Shown here: piece after piece, positions 41,138 through 54,000 of the stretch | Position numbering within the stretch: position 1 is the first letter of the stretch | How the letters are laid out: each line of letters begins with the position of its first letter | NCBI GenBank assembly: GCA_002633025.1 | Contig: NMRB01000242.1 | Coordinates: 259,951 to 323,950 of the forward strand | Source: Notospermus geniculatus | Taxonomy: Eukaryota > Nemertea > Pilidiophora > Heteronemertea > Lineidae | Length of the DNA stretch: 64,000 bases | Reading direction: 5' to 3' | Notes under the pieces: model-generated | What the model was told of the DNA's origin: nothing | Seen by the model: only the letters and a program-made list of their open reading frames with translations | Databases searched by the model: none | Position numbers and translations under genes: made by a program

Positions 41138-44100
41138 CTTTTCAAGTATTTTGCACTGGCGTTGCTCTTTACATGCAATCTGGAAGTTAAAATATTTTGT
41201 GTTATATTTTTGCAAATCCAGCTGATTCATTCACCGCAACTTCAACCAAGTGAACACGAGCACACCTAGCATTGACTGAATTGGAAACTGGTACAGCAGC
41301 ATGATAGAACCCCTCCAAGCAGACATTTTTCACAGAGCCACAGTTGAAACCAAGGCAGCACACCTCTCCCACGGGGTGAAATTGCGCTTCCAGGGGTTCT
41401 CCAGCACAAAAAATGCCCACCAGTCTGCTCTATCAGGTAACTGCCAGCACCTTTAAAATAAACACCCCTTATTCCAAGCAAAGCCCCTACCCATTGAAAT
41501 AAAAACATCCCAAGTTCTCTGAGATCTTGGCGTCATTGACTTAAGCTTAAGTACTGGCTACAGTAATCAGGACTGCACGTACATTGTCATTTTGCAGTGA
41601 TGAAGCAGGCATCCTTCCGAATTTGGCCACAATGCTGAACTGAATCAATCCTATTTGGCACAAGAGGAAATACTCAGCGATTGATGACTTTATCATGTTT
41701 TCCTCACCCCACAAAGATGTAACCATATACTCCATACAAAAGTAAAGAAGCACTAAGCTCCCGCTATGAATTCAGCAAGATCCAGCACAGTGCCCTCTAT
41801 AACGGCATAGAATTTAAATTAGAAAAGGTCTATGTACATATTTTGGCTTTTATCAAAATAATCTCAAAAATCAACTCAGAAGTAGTATCGGACAGGCAAG
41901 ATGATTCAACAGAGAGTAGAGTATTAATGAGTTAGCACTGTAACCATGGTAACATAATATTGTCTAACACATACAACAAAATTATACCTAAAATTAATGA
42001 TGCAGTTTTGTTACAGTTGTGAAGGCTTCCATTGCATACTAAGAAGTATAAGCAAAGGACACCACTGTCTCATAATAAAAGTAAACACGATAAAGCAGAT
42101 GTTTACTACTCACAAAGCACATTGAAAATCAAATCCATTTTCTCACACAATTTGTTGCATTGCACATTTCTGCAGACGACTCCGTGGATTTTGATCCAAA
42201 ATGATGCACAGAAACCATTAATTTCATTGCAAAGTTGATGCCTATAACTTGGTTTAGCCTGTGTCTTCTAAAAGTCACTTGAAATCATTTTGATATCAGT
42301 CCATTGGGTTGATTTTGACATTCAGTAATGAAATCAAGGTGGCCGGGACCTTTTCAGAGTTTGCTCCAATACAGCTTCATGTTTGAAGTGAGAGTTGTTT
42401 GACCTTATGACATACAAGATGTACTGGTAGTTGATGTAACTACTGTATAATTCACACAGGACACCCCACTTAAAGTCACTTCACAAATGACTTTTGTGTG
42501 AAGACGCCAATACCATGTACTGGTACCGTACAGTATAGTGAACACTCCAGAGATCAGCAGAATCACAAACTAAATCACGCTTCGTTCATGATGCTGCCGT
42601 GTCCATACAGAGAAACTAAAATTCAACATCTATCATTTGCGATACAAAACATAGTGACTTCAGTAGAAAATACAAGTCAATATATACACAGATTACTATA
42701 CAGCAAATAGCAACTAAAATGCACAACTTATAAATCTAATAATTATCAATATATCCAAGCATTAACTCAAGAACAATAAAGGTCACAATTTGCAGAAAAT
42801 AATATATCCCATTTATATAATTCTTCTTTTCTACATCTTTACAAGTTCAACTTTCTCTTCTCTGTGCAGCTAAATATAGACATCAACATTTACATTTCAA
42901 TTTGGATCCCTCACAGAGGGGAAAAACAACCTAACTCATTCAGTAAGTCTCTGAAATTGATTTGTCAGGGCCACTTACTGACAGGATTATGTCCCAATGC
43001 CAAGTTCATTGAAGACCTACATGTGACAATTCTGTCAAAAAGAAGGCCATGGTAAGTGGCATCTGAGACTTAAGTTTTGTCCCCCCTTAGCACATGAGCT
43101 CTGACAATACATTCATACATGTAAAAGATAAAGCGTGCAAGGTTTATCCTTCAATATTTCAACACTCATTCAACGAGAAGCCAGTGTTTTTGGTACAGTT
43201 TTTGAAATAAATACTGCGAAATCAGCAGGAAATCGTCCGAGTATAAAACCATTGTTACAAAATGATACCAGGCATTGGTGTAGTAATCTTATATATTTGG
43301 ATGGTTATTAGAAAGCTTTGATACAAAATGTTTATAGCGAGAGAAATGCTAAACCAAGCAATACCTAGAAAGCATTTCCATTCCAGTACAATATATTCAA
43401 CTGACATGTACAACACTGGGATATTATACGAGACACTCTCATCAGTTATGGTGGTAAAAAATCTATCAGGAGCTACTGACTTCAAAATGGCAGGACCTTA
43501 CACCTTAGAGGAGCAAATGGGATGTGTCCCTTGTCTGTCACTGAGAATTTTATCAGGCGTTATCAGCACAAGGATGTCTCGCCCACCTGACATGTGCCTG
43601 TTATTAAGTACAGAAGTCTGCAATCTGACTCACCATGTGCCTGTTATTAAGTACAGAAGTCTGCAATCTGACTCACCATGTGCCTGTTATTAAGTACAGA
43701 AGTCTGCAATCTGACTAACCATGTGCCTGTTATTAAGTACAGAAGTCTGTTATCATTTCTGGTATAGAATGAATGAACTGTACACCACCTTTGCAGCCCA
43801 AAGTGGAGCCATATTTCTAAGTACACACAGGTTAACCCCTCTTGTAAGGGCACACTTGGGATTGACGAAAGGTGTCCACTAGTGAGAGTTGTTCTGATTA
43901 CAGAGGTCAAGATGATGAGAAATGCCAACATNAGCATGATCGACTACAAGTATATGAGAAGGATTTTGACACACACCCTGCAAATATCTTTAGTGTGAAG
44001 TGAAGGACAACAATGAGGTTATGTTATCGCATTCCGAGTACAGTCAGCACACTAGTGTTGAGTCTTGAACAATAAGCATCAATATTTAGCACATATTCTT

Positions 44101-44384
44101 TGGCACATTCAGCATACGACTTTTGAAAACCGCGTTTCCAATACACTGCCACTAGCAGCTCTGCATTCCCATGGTAAAAGGCAGCATCGTATGAACCCTT
44201 TAAAATCGGAGGCCAGACCTGCTAGGGAGCTGAGCTGGACTTTCTGAAAGCAACAATACCTGAGCAATGTGCGTAAAACTATCCGGAGTAATTGCAACCC
44301 TATTCACCACAGATCAAGGAACAAGCATCCACACCTTCTTGGTAAAACATGAATACTTTGTGACCATTATCAATGGTGAATAGG
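41138..44384. other. AT-rich non-coding stretch, possible long 3' UTR of the GRAF gene
   Basis: No gene seen on either strand; open frames are short and unlike any family. Apart from the 43-base minisatellite at 43588-43750 it lacks the foldback elements typical of the rest, which would fit a transcribed 3' UTR (inference). Confidence 0.3.
43588..43750. repeat. 43-base minisatellite, about four copies
   Basis: Unit CATGTGCCTGTTATTAAGTA then CAGAAGTCTGCAATCTGACT and CAC, nearly identical in four consecutive copies, the last one truncated. Confidence 0.85.
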
Positions 44385-44390
44385 TTTATT
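44385..44390 (-). terminator. Candidate polyadenylation signal of the GRAF gene
   Basis: AATAAA on the minus strand about 565 bases beyond the stop, at the edge of an inverted-repeat element. A second minus-strand AATAAA at 41137-41132 would give a 3.8-kb 3' UTR convergent with the fucosidase. Confidence 0.35.
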
Positions 44391-44675
44391 AAAGGACCAC
44401 AGTATTGCTTCCCAATCCTGCGTTACACGTACCCGCGTTAAGGGGGAGACCTCTATTAACGACTTGGTAAACTACCGCATGCAACTAGTCTCGCGCAGCC
44501 AGCCGTTTCGTTCCGCAGTACTGCTACACAAACTTGTTCGATCCAAGCGGCTGGGTGACCGAGACTGTAATCATACATTCTCCAACACTGGGGCGAAAGG
44601 CTTAACTACAGTATTGGAGCATGGTGCCGGTGGCGCCGGCTGTCGTCAGAAAGATGCAATACAGTGGTCCTTTAA
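44388..44675. repeat. MITE, 'TTAAAGGACCACAGTATTGC' ends
   Basis: Arms TTAAAGGACCACAGTATTGC / GCAATACAGTGGTCCTTTAA. It lies in the presumed GRAF 3' UTR and overlaps the candidate poly(A) signal. Confidence 0.7.
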
Positions 44676-44954
44676 AGAGTATGACCATCACAATTTTCAC
44701 AGAACATGCTTTACAGGATTGTTTTCACTTAAAGGAGCTGGGTACATACACATATCTTTGAGACAGTTCAAACTGATCATCATCAACACAAGACTCAGAA
44801 TAAACACAAATATCCCAATACGTCTGCGCTATCGAGGAAGGTTACTAAAACTGTGGAACACGAAAAACACATTGCAGCAGTTATGCAACGAGTCGTGAAA
44901 CGAGCATTGTCCCTGAGAATAACATCCACACCGGGTGAATCCAGGCACTCTCCA

Positions 44955-45046
44955 TCAGTTTAAGTATTCCACATAGTTGGCAGGTATTAAGCCGGTCTTT
45001 CCGTTTAAAGTCCCTTCCAGCCAGCCGACTTCACGGCTTTGTTTCA
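44955..45046 (-). CDS. GRAF SH3 exon, second half and stop
   Basis: Acceptor CTTTTCAG; phase 1 in; VKQSREVGWLEGTLNGKTGL then IPANYVEYLN and TGA at 44957-44955. The SH3 reaches within three residues of the C-terminus, as in vertebrate GRAF proteins. Confidence 0.92.
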
Positions 45047-48000
45047 CTGAAAAGAGACAGGAGAATACAGTATATGGGACCACACGACAGGATCGGTCAG
45101 ATTCACAAGGGCCACTTGAGCTCAAACGAAGGCTTAAACACTAGTTATTCAGTGGCAGGACTGGCATAAGTTCCTACATGTTCACCGAACATTCAGGGTA
45201 CCGTACCGGGCAAATGATCTTGTTGCTGCCGCAGCGAAACAACAGGACTTTGTGGACCACCAGAATGGCATAAGCCAGCAGGTGATACCAAAGTCTGCGT
45301 CAAAGTCATCGCAAACCTTGGAGCAAAACACCAGTAACTCGGGTTCATTTTTAATCACACCTAGAAACAGTCAGTCGATTTATCCACCAATAAACAAAGT
45401 ATAAAGGTGGGTGTACTCATCTGTTGTCGCAATGACACACAACATGATTCAAGTTAGCCATCTCAGATAAGAGACAAGAGATGCAATGTCCTTTCAAAGC
45501 GCTGCGTGAAGAGAGTGGTCAGGGTCATTTGTGGAAGGCAGCGGCTGAGAGCGAACATCCTTTCAGAGCACTGCATGAGGACACTCATCGGGACCGCTTC
45601 TGTATGATGGAACCGACGTCACACAGTCAAAGTGTAAAGCCAGCTTTAGACTGAGGGAATGAGAAAATGAGGAGGAAGGCAGAGAAGCAAACATAACAAG
45701 AGGGTTAATCCCGGCAAGCAAGCAAAACTTACCGTTGTAAATGATCTGATTGGGTTCAAAAGATAACTCAGTATCGTTCTCAGCCTCGCATGCATACAGT
45801 GTTCGAACTTTGCGACTGAAACAAGAAACACATGTGGGTTAAGCAAAATATGAAGCTAGGTGTTCTGGGAGATGAAAATTGTGATAAAGTAAAGATGATA
45901 TACAACATTTCTGCCCTTTGATGGTGGAAGGCAATATCTCCATCAAACAAGATCAGGGGGAGTGTGGGCATTTGGTATACTAGCCACACTTTACACGGCT
46001 GTGTACTGAATGGTACAGTACAGTGCTCTTACTTCATTCAATCATGTTCCCACTGATGAGATACGACCTTTTACCATTTCAGGGCAGATTTGACAACATG
46101 AAAAGATCACAATGTTGGACGACATAGATAGCATCCACTTGAGGCAAAATTCCATGCCTTACGAAACACCTAGACTGAAATCAGAATTCATCAGAGAATA
46201 CATTGGCCAAAAGAAGACAGAAATACAAAGGAGAGACATTTTATGATTGAGTTGAACTGTTTGAGGTAAAGTCACCAGCAGCTATGAAGCAGCGTAACTC
46301 ATGTGTTAGAAGAGGCTTCAGTAATTGTTAATCATCAGCTGGGGAGACAGCAGTTAGGCCTCTCAGCCAGGTTTTGGGCTGGTACATGTAGGAATCGCCA
46401 CTGTGTCATCAATATGTAGTAAGGTCCTCCATTATGTTTAGAGAGATAAAAAGTTTTCTAACAGTGATGCAAAGCTTGTCTTCAATAGAGAGCAGGAAAG
46501 GATGATGGGATATTTCTGGCTTTATTAGCTATGCCTATGGACGGAAGCAGGAGCTGTCACCCTAAACCTGGTAACACATGGAGAAGGAAGAGGAATCATG
46601 TTAAAATCCCACCACAGCAGTAGATAGTCTGCCGTATAGCACTGGGAAACAAACAATTTGTTTGGTACTTCCAGACTCTGATAACAGCATTGAAATCTAA
46701 TACCAAACGAGTGATTTTGTAACTTTTGGAGATGTTAAAAGCGTTGCAGGACAGCTCTACATACCATCTTTGGTTATAACTGCTTGATGTGCTGGAAATA
46801 CTACTTGTGGAGCTTCTGGAAGAAACCATAGGGTACATAAGCTGGGTGCATATACAGGCTGGTGGGGGGCATGCAGGTTAGGGAAGCGGGTGGTTAGACA
46901 TGCGGAACTATCACTGTTCTAGCGCTAAAACAACTATTATTGCACAATGATCACACTCAAATCTATCGCACCCATCTGACTGTGGTAAAATAGCCCAAGG
47001 CTACAGATTGCCTGGGGTGTATGCAGGTGTAGTGCTGTGAGGCGTGCATCAACAGCATCAAGCATGCACGTGTCTACATTCTATAGTTAATATTCCACAT
47101 AGAATATCCTCAATGGAATTGTTACTCTGCAAACATTAGTTAGAATGCAAATGGTTATATGAAGCTATTACAATTCTAAGATGGTCTGAAAATGTGTTCT
47201 GGATGATGTGTGAAACCTTTTAACCCCTTGGGGCCGGATGACGATATATGCGGCTTTGGCCTGTAGCACACACCCTTGTGCATTCAAACGGACATAGAAT
47301 CGTAACCAGTGGACCAATTGATGATCTCTTTGCATATTTTTTAATGCGAGACTACCCCCCCCNTCACAACTTGCATCTTCGGCTCTGATCTGTTTCTCTC
47401 ACAGACATTTTAGAACAAGCAGACCTGCATGAGGTCGTGGCCCATTTAGTTGCCTCCAGAATGAGTGCCTTGTCACCAGTTTTGGTTGAAAATTGTGGGA
47501 GCTAGGCGCATTTTTGTAGAGGCGTCAGAAATTCATGTTATGAAATGTACATTTTTCAACTTCATCCCGGCCCCAAGGGGTTAAAGAGCCATCTAAAAGA
47601 ACCGTTTTTTACACTGTACTTGAAAACGTTGCAAAAAGTATCACAAAATGATATTGATGTAATTGTACAAGTGATGGAAAGGAAGAAATGAGTGAGGAAG
47701 AAGGCCTTATGATGAATAAACAGGTACAAAGGGACTGACATGTATATGTATTGTATAACAAATAGAAAATTCTTAATCAAATACACAATACGAGGCTAAA
47801 CCAACACTAAAGACGTTTGTGTGTGCAATCAGTGACACTGAAGCTCTCTCTTGCGCATCTTGATCAACTGCAGCATGTAGCGTAAAACTTTACCACTCTA
47901 CTGATAGATGGAGCCACTGCATCACAGGCCTAGTTGTTCCAACTACCATTAGGGCTGGTTCATACTCTGTCCGGATTTTACGCCGACTATGATCAATTTT

Positions 48001-51000
48001 TCAATGTGTGTGCACATTCACGCCTTGGAAACCTGCGATCAGTTTCATGCACTTGACGGTCTGCGAGCAAGTATGAACCAGCCCTTAGGCCTACCCTGGC
48101 AGCATCTCCTTCAGTCAGACACTTTAGACTTAACCAAGATAAAGTCAAAGCTAGGCAGTCCAGTCCGATTTCTTTCACAGGTGAATCAACAGGGTCTGAC
48201 GGCACCACCTGGTGTTAGCTTGCTCAACAAGCTTCCTTTCAGGGCTCTCAAACAATATAGCAAGTGCTACACATGTATTTTACCGGTACACTACATATGT
48301 ATACTACCATGCTGCATGACCATCAATATACTGTTCAACCTTTTGAGGACAGTTGAGAAAATCGCAGTCGTTATTGGCACCAAAAATAAATGTTATTGAT
48401 GACACCAAAAATAGATAGGTGAGCTCGCTTATCTATTTTTGATGACACTCAGGTACAAGAACTTCTCAACAGGTGGGTGGGGTGGTAGTGTGTGCGTGTG
48501 TGTGTGTGTGTGTGGGGGGGGGGGGGGGGTTNNNNNNNNNNGCTTGATTTTCATGGCAATTTTCTCAACCTGAAGTCCTTCCAAAAGGTTGACAAGCACT
48601 CAACACAGTGTAGAAAATACATCAAATGATTCAAAAATAAACCAGTGAAAATGAAGTCTACTTTATACCATGCGATATTGAACAACACACCAAAAGGACA
48701 CTAGTTGAGTTCACATCAGGGTCAAGGGCACAGATTTTCAACAGGTTTAATAAATCCACCACTTTTATTTTCTACTTCACCACAAGTATAGAATGTCTGA
48801 GAGTGTCAATGCTAGTACCGTACTCAACTTTTTCTTAAGATTTGGCAACTATCCTTCCATCTCAGAACTATTCAGACTGTAAAAGGCATTCACAAGACTT
48901 GCACAGAAAATCATCAGATATTCCACTTCAAATCGAGAACTGAGTTCACAATTTTATGATTCTAGTGGACCCCTTACTGTCAAAATAAAACTAGAATTTC
49001 AAAATAAGGGACGAAAGTAATAATAAAGAATAAAACATCAAATATGCACAAACTCTATTTCTCATCTTACTTCATAGAAGACACAGAATCACGATCATGA
49101 GATTTTCGCTTCCTAAAACCAAATGTTCTGCAAATAACCACATGAGTTTGATGTTACAAAGATATCAGAATAAACTCCTTAGGGAGAAACATTTATTTCC
49201 TACAGTTCTAACGATTTCGGTTGGAGAATGCTGAAGTTTTGATCATGTACTGTGAAGACCATAATATTCCGTCAATTCTGAAGGAGGAATGTATCCCTTG
49301 CACACAACTGTTTTCAGAGAGCGATGGTATTTCTGTGGGGGGCATTGTCTAACACAGAATAACACCAAAACTTACTTCGCATGCTTCTTGGAATCACTAG
49401 AGGACGAGAAAATCACCACCACACTGAGTATCACAGTAAAAACACTCATTTCTCACCCCATGCATCCTGAGCTCAGTGCTTCCTAGTGCTCACTCCCTTA
49501 ACCCTTAGAGTGCCGTTACCAAGTATACTCGGTGCGACAATTCTCTTTTTTAGGATCGTTACCGAGTATACTCGGAAAAGGCCATAAATTAAAATTTCAA
49601 AACACATGCATTTTTGGCAATTTTTTTTTCGAAAAAAATTTTTTTGCACAAAAAACCCAGTCACAGGGGGAGGGAAAGTTGAAAACCCGGCGCTCTAAGG
49701 GTTAAGTCAGCAGCACACCAGGCGATATTGCAAGTGATCTGATCACCATGGATAAAACTCCGCTGATGACTGAAGGCGTGCACTGGACAGCGATGCATGA
49801 AATCTTCTCACCAGTATTAATGCTCGCCCAATGTCAAACAATACCAAAACTGATATCGCCTAGGCTGCGGTGGCTGGCGATAAGATCGGTGGCGTGTAGA
49901 TCGCTTGCGATATTGCATGGTGTGCTGCTGGCTTAGTCACACACAAGAGAGCGAGCTCTAGTATTGTAGGCCTACCATGTGTTGATCACCCACTGGGAAA
50001 TCACTGTCTCAAGTGAGATTCCAAAGTCACCATCACTTAAAACTTTTTATTTTCATCATTATCTACAATATGTATGAATCGAGGACATCTGTTCACAGGT
50101 CATGAGTATCCGTGAATGGCCCCAAGAAATCAGAGCCATATTTTCCACCACAGCCTGTCTCCACCACCTCCAGGATTTGAACCACCTCCTCCAAGCTGCC
50201 TTCTCAAGACTTGAAACACCTTCACAACACAAGTCTTCATGTTTTCTCTTATACTTACATAGTCTCAGCTTTGTTCGGCGTTCCTCCATGGCTGGGTCCC
50301 GGCACTTCGTATGCTGAGGATCGACTTGCTGCAAGAGAGGAAGAGAATAATGGTACACGTCCAGTATAACAGTCCTTGAGAAGGGCATAAGGTACAGAAT
50401 GCTCCAATGAGTTGAGTATACACAACTTAACAGTGGCCAATGCCAACGAGTAGTAATATCACTTGAGTGATACTCTGGGATCTCTTCTACATAGCGCCTG
50501 AGGAAGACCCCGATTGGGGTCGAAAATTTGCGAAATATTCGGAGACGACTTTCTGATTTATTGTACTTGAGTGGTGGAAGGAGACATAGGCATAATTATG
50601 AACGGTGGAAGGAGACATAGGCATATTATGAACCTAATGACTGGCCAGTGCAGGGGTGAACTGCAGACCCTTGATCTCATGCTGATTTGACATCATTTTG
50701 ATGACATGCGAATACCCTGCCAGCCGCATAATGCATTTGTGGAGGCACAGCGGAATTTTTCTCTCACTAAAGCAATAGGAACTGTCAGTGAGTTGACCAA
50801 TAGGTGTCACTATGGCCCAATTCAATGCATGTAGCGGACACATTCATTCTTGATCGAGCACCAATCACATGGATTTTCCTGTGTATTGGTCCGCTAGACT
50901 GGTCCCCTGCCGTATCGCTCCGTTCCTCCACTACTACGACAGGCCGCGTCCGCCATGTTTGCCTGTTTTCTGACACACGTATGCAAATTAGCAATAAAGA

Positions 51001-54000
51001 CTTTCAACGTTGCGGGGAGTCTCTAAAAATAGATATGACTCATGGCGCGACCGTTGATGACGTTTGGCTGACCAATCACATGCCGAGTTGGCGTTCAAAA
51101 TGCCTGTCGTAGTAGTGAAGCGAGAACTACGACAGGGGACCAGTCTATTGGTCCGCTAGAACTTTGCTGCCATCTTTTGGCAATACACGCGGCTGACTGC
51201 TCCTATTCACAAAGATCCCTCTGTTGGGAAGGAGTTTACACACCCCACGACATTGGTAATACAAGTTTGAGTACAAAAACAAACACGTATTCTATTACAG
51301 TTTATGACATCATGGAAATCAATGATTATTTAAATTTGTCAGATTTGACTTTCAACTGGTCCTATAAAGGCTGTTATGTTACATAATCATTAGGAATTAG
51401 GCTATTACTTAGACTCGGATTAACAATCTGAACTCAAACGAGCCAATCAAAGCACAAGCATAAGCAATACCGGTAATTTGCATGCATTTTTGCTTTTAGC
51501 GTCCATTACTTTCTTGATTTTCCAAGTTTGAAGCTGTTGAAGTCAAGGATTCTCAGATCTGGTCATGCACAGTTAGCAAACTTGGGTTATAAACAGAGTT
51601 TTGGGGTTCAGGAAAGCAAAATGTGCAGAACCGTAACAAAGGCTCAAAAGTGGTATCACTTTTGACTGTTATGATCAGAAGTGAACTCACAAACTGTCAT
51701 CATTTCAAAGTTCTTGGTGATCGGTTAGAAAAAACAGTGTTATCTGAATGCTACCCAGCATTTTGAGGGAAAACATAACACTCAGTGTGGCAATCATTAG
51801 CGTATATCAACAGTTAAGCAAAGGCTTCTAACTACAAAGCAAAATAAGGAGATATGCTAAATACCTGGACCAAAGTAGTTCATATTGTCTAGAATGTCTA
51901 GAAAAAACAATAATGTGGACGGATAAGAACTAAATTAGTGAAGCAATAAAACAAAATGAAGAAAAATTTGGGGCTACATTTGTGACTGTGTTGCGCTGAC
52001 CCCCAAACAAACGATGATTCACAGTGACAAAAACCTAAAAGGTGAAGCAAAGACTCCGAAAAACTGGGATTGTACACAAAATTTGCAAAGAACAAAATCA
52101 TGCTAAACTCATGATCGGAGCATGAATTCAGTTTTTTTGATCTCCCAAATATGGGCCCAATTTGAAGCATGCAAGATATGATGACAAAGGGGCTAAAAAG
52201 GAGACAAAACTCTTAAAGCACACTGTACCACTCATCGTGACGCAAGAAAAACACTTTGAGGGAAAAAAGCAGAATTTGGGATAAGTTTGGTCAAACTTTC
52301 TGTGGAAAATCTGCATTTGACTTTTCACACTCACTACCACATTACCAGCTTGTTGATGGGAAACGTAGGATCTCCACTTTTCAGTGGGGTGATACTCAGT
52401 TGAAGTAAGAGCTTTATCTTGTACAGCCAAGTGCCCTTTGAGTAGAGTACAGCTCTTAGTTCAATCGAACATGCTCCCACTGGTAACAAGTTGAGAAACT
52501 GGCTTTTACCACTGGAGGCATCCTGAGAATATCAGAGGTTCTTCTTAGTGCTTGCTCGCTTTACTGCTGCACACTACATGGTTAGTATGCGGTGACGGGG
52601 GAAGTCAGCAAGAACCCCTGATTATCTCGGGCTGATTGGAGGGGAGCATACACATGCATGAATAACACAGACCCCAACCCCAATTGAATAATAAAAGAGA
52701 AATAACATCAATGACGGATTAAACACCAAATGGTGAGGACGGATGTGAACAGATCGACAACAAAACTGACCTTTCTTTTTCCCAAAAGCTGTGATGCATT
52801 TATGGAGAAAAAGACATATTATTACAGGTATAAAACACATGTTGGTAAGTCTCACAAATCCAATGACTGACAGTCTTTAGTTTTCATTCTACAGTTTCCT
52901 TTCCAAGTATGAAACTTGCATATCAGTCTTTTTATAACCCATTTGACAACGGTTTGTTTGTTGAACTCTCTTGATCCTCGATAAGCCTGCAGTTTCTCAG
53001 CATCCTCCGATATAGGCAATATCACACCTGGTGATCAGTGGGAGCACGGCAAAANGAAAAACTGGGATTGTACACAAAATTTGCAAAGAACAAAATCATG
53101 CTAAACTCATGATCGGAGCATGAATTCAGTTTTTTTGATCTCCCAAATATGGGCCCAATTTGAAGCATGCAAGATATGAGGACAAAGGGGCTAAAAAGGA
53201 GACAAAACTCTTAAAGCACACTGTACCACTCATCGTGACGCAAGAAAAACACTTTGAGGGAAAAAAGCAGAATTTGGGATAAGTTTGGTCAAACTTTCTG
53301 TGGAAAATCTGCATTTGACTTTTCACACTCACTACCACAACATTACCAGCTTGTTGACGGGAAACGTAGGATCTCCACTTTTCAGTGGGGTGATACTCAG
53401 TTGAAGTAAGAGCTTTATCTTGTACAGCCAAGTGCCCTTTGAGTAGAGTACAGCTCTTAGTTCAATCGAACATGCTCCCACTGGTAACAAGTGGAGAAAC
53501 TGGCTTTTACCACTGGAGGCATCCTGAGAATATCAGAGGTTCTTCTTAGTGCTTGCTCGCTTTACTGCTGCACACTACATGGTTAGTATGCGGTGACGGG
53601 GGTAGTCAGCAAGAACCCCTGATTATCTCGGGCTGATTGGAGGGGAGCATACACATACATGAATAACACAGACCCCAACCCCAATTGAATAATAAAAGAG
53701 AAATAACATCAATGACGGATTAAACACCAAATGGTGAGGACGGATGTGAACAGATCGACAACAAAACTGACCTTTCTTTTTCCCAAAAGCTGTGATGCAT
53801 TTATGGAGAAAAAGACATATTATTACAGGTATAAAACACATGTTGGTAAGTCTCACAAATCCAATGACTGACAGTCTTTAGTTTTCATTCTACAGTTTCC
53901 TTTCCAAGTATGAAACTTGCATATCAGTCTTTTTATAACCCATTTGACAACGGTTTGTTTGTTGAACTCTCTTGATCCTCGATAAGCCTGCAGTTTCTCA

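Noticed and set aside
43588-43750. CRISPR array
   Set aside because: The 43-base units are contiguous without unique spacers, in an animal genome; this is a minisatellite.
52128-53856. Two pairs of identical short frames (100 and 77 codons) as a duplicated gene
   Set aside because: They lie in the haplotype-like 1-kb duplication within a GRAF intron and have no recognisable protein features.
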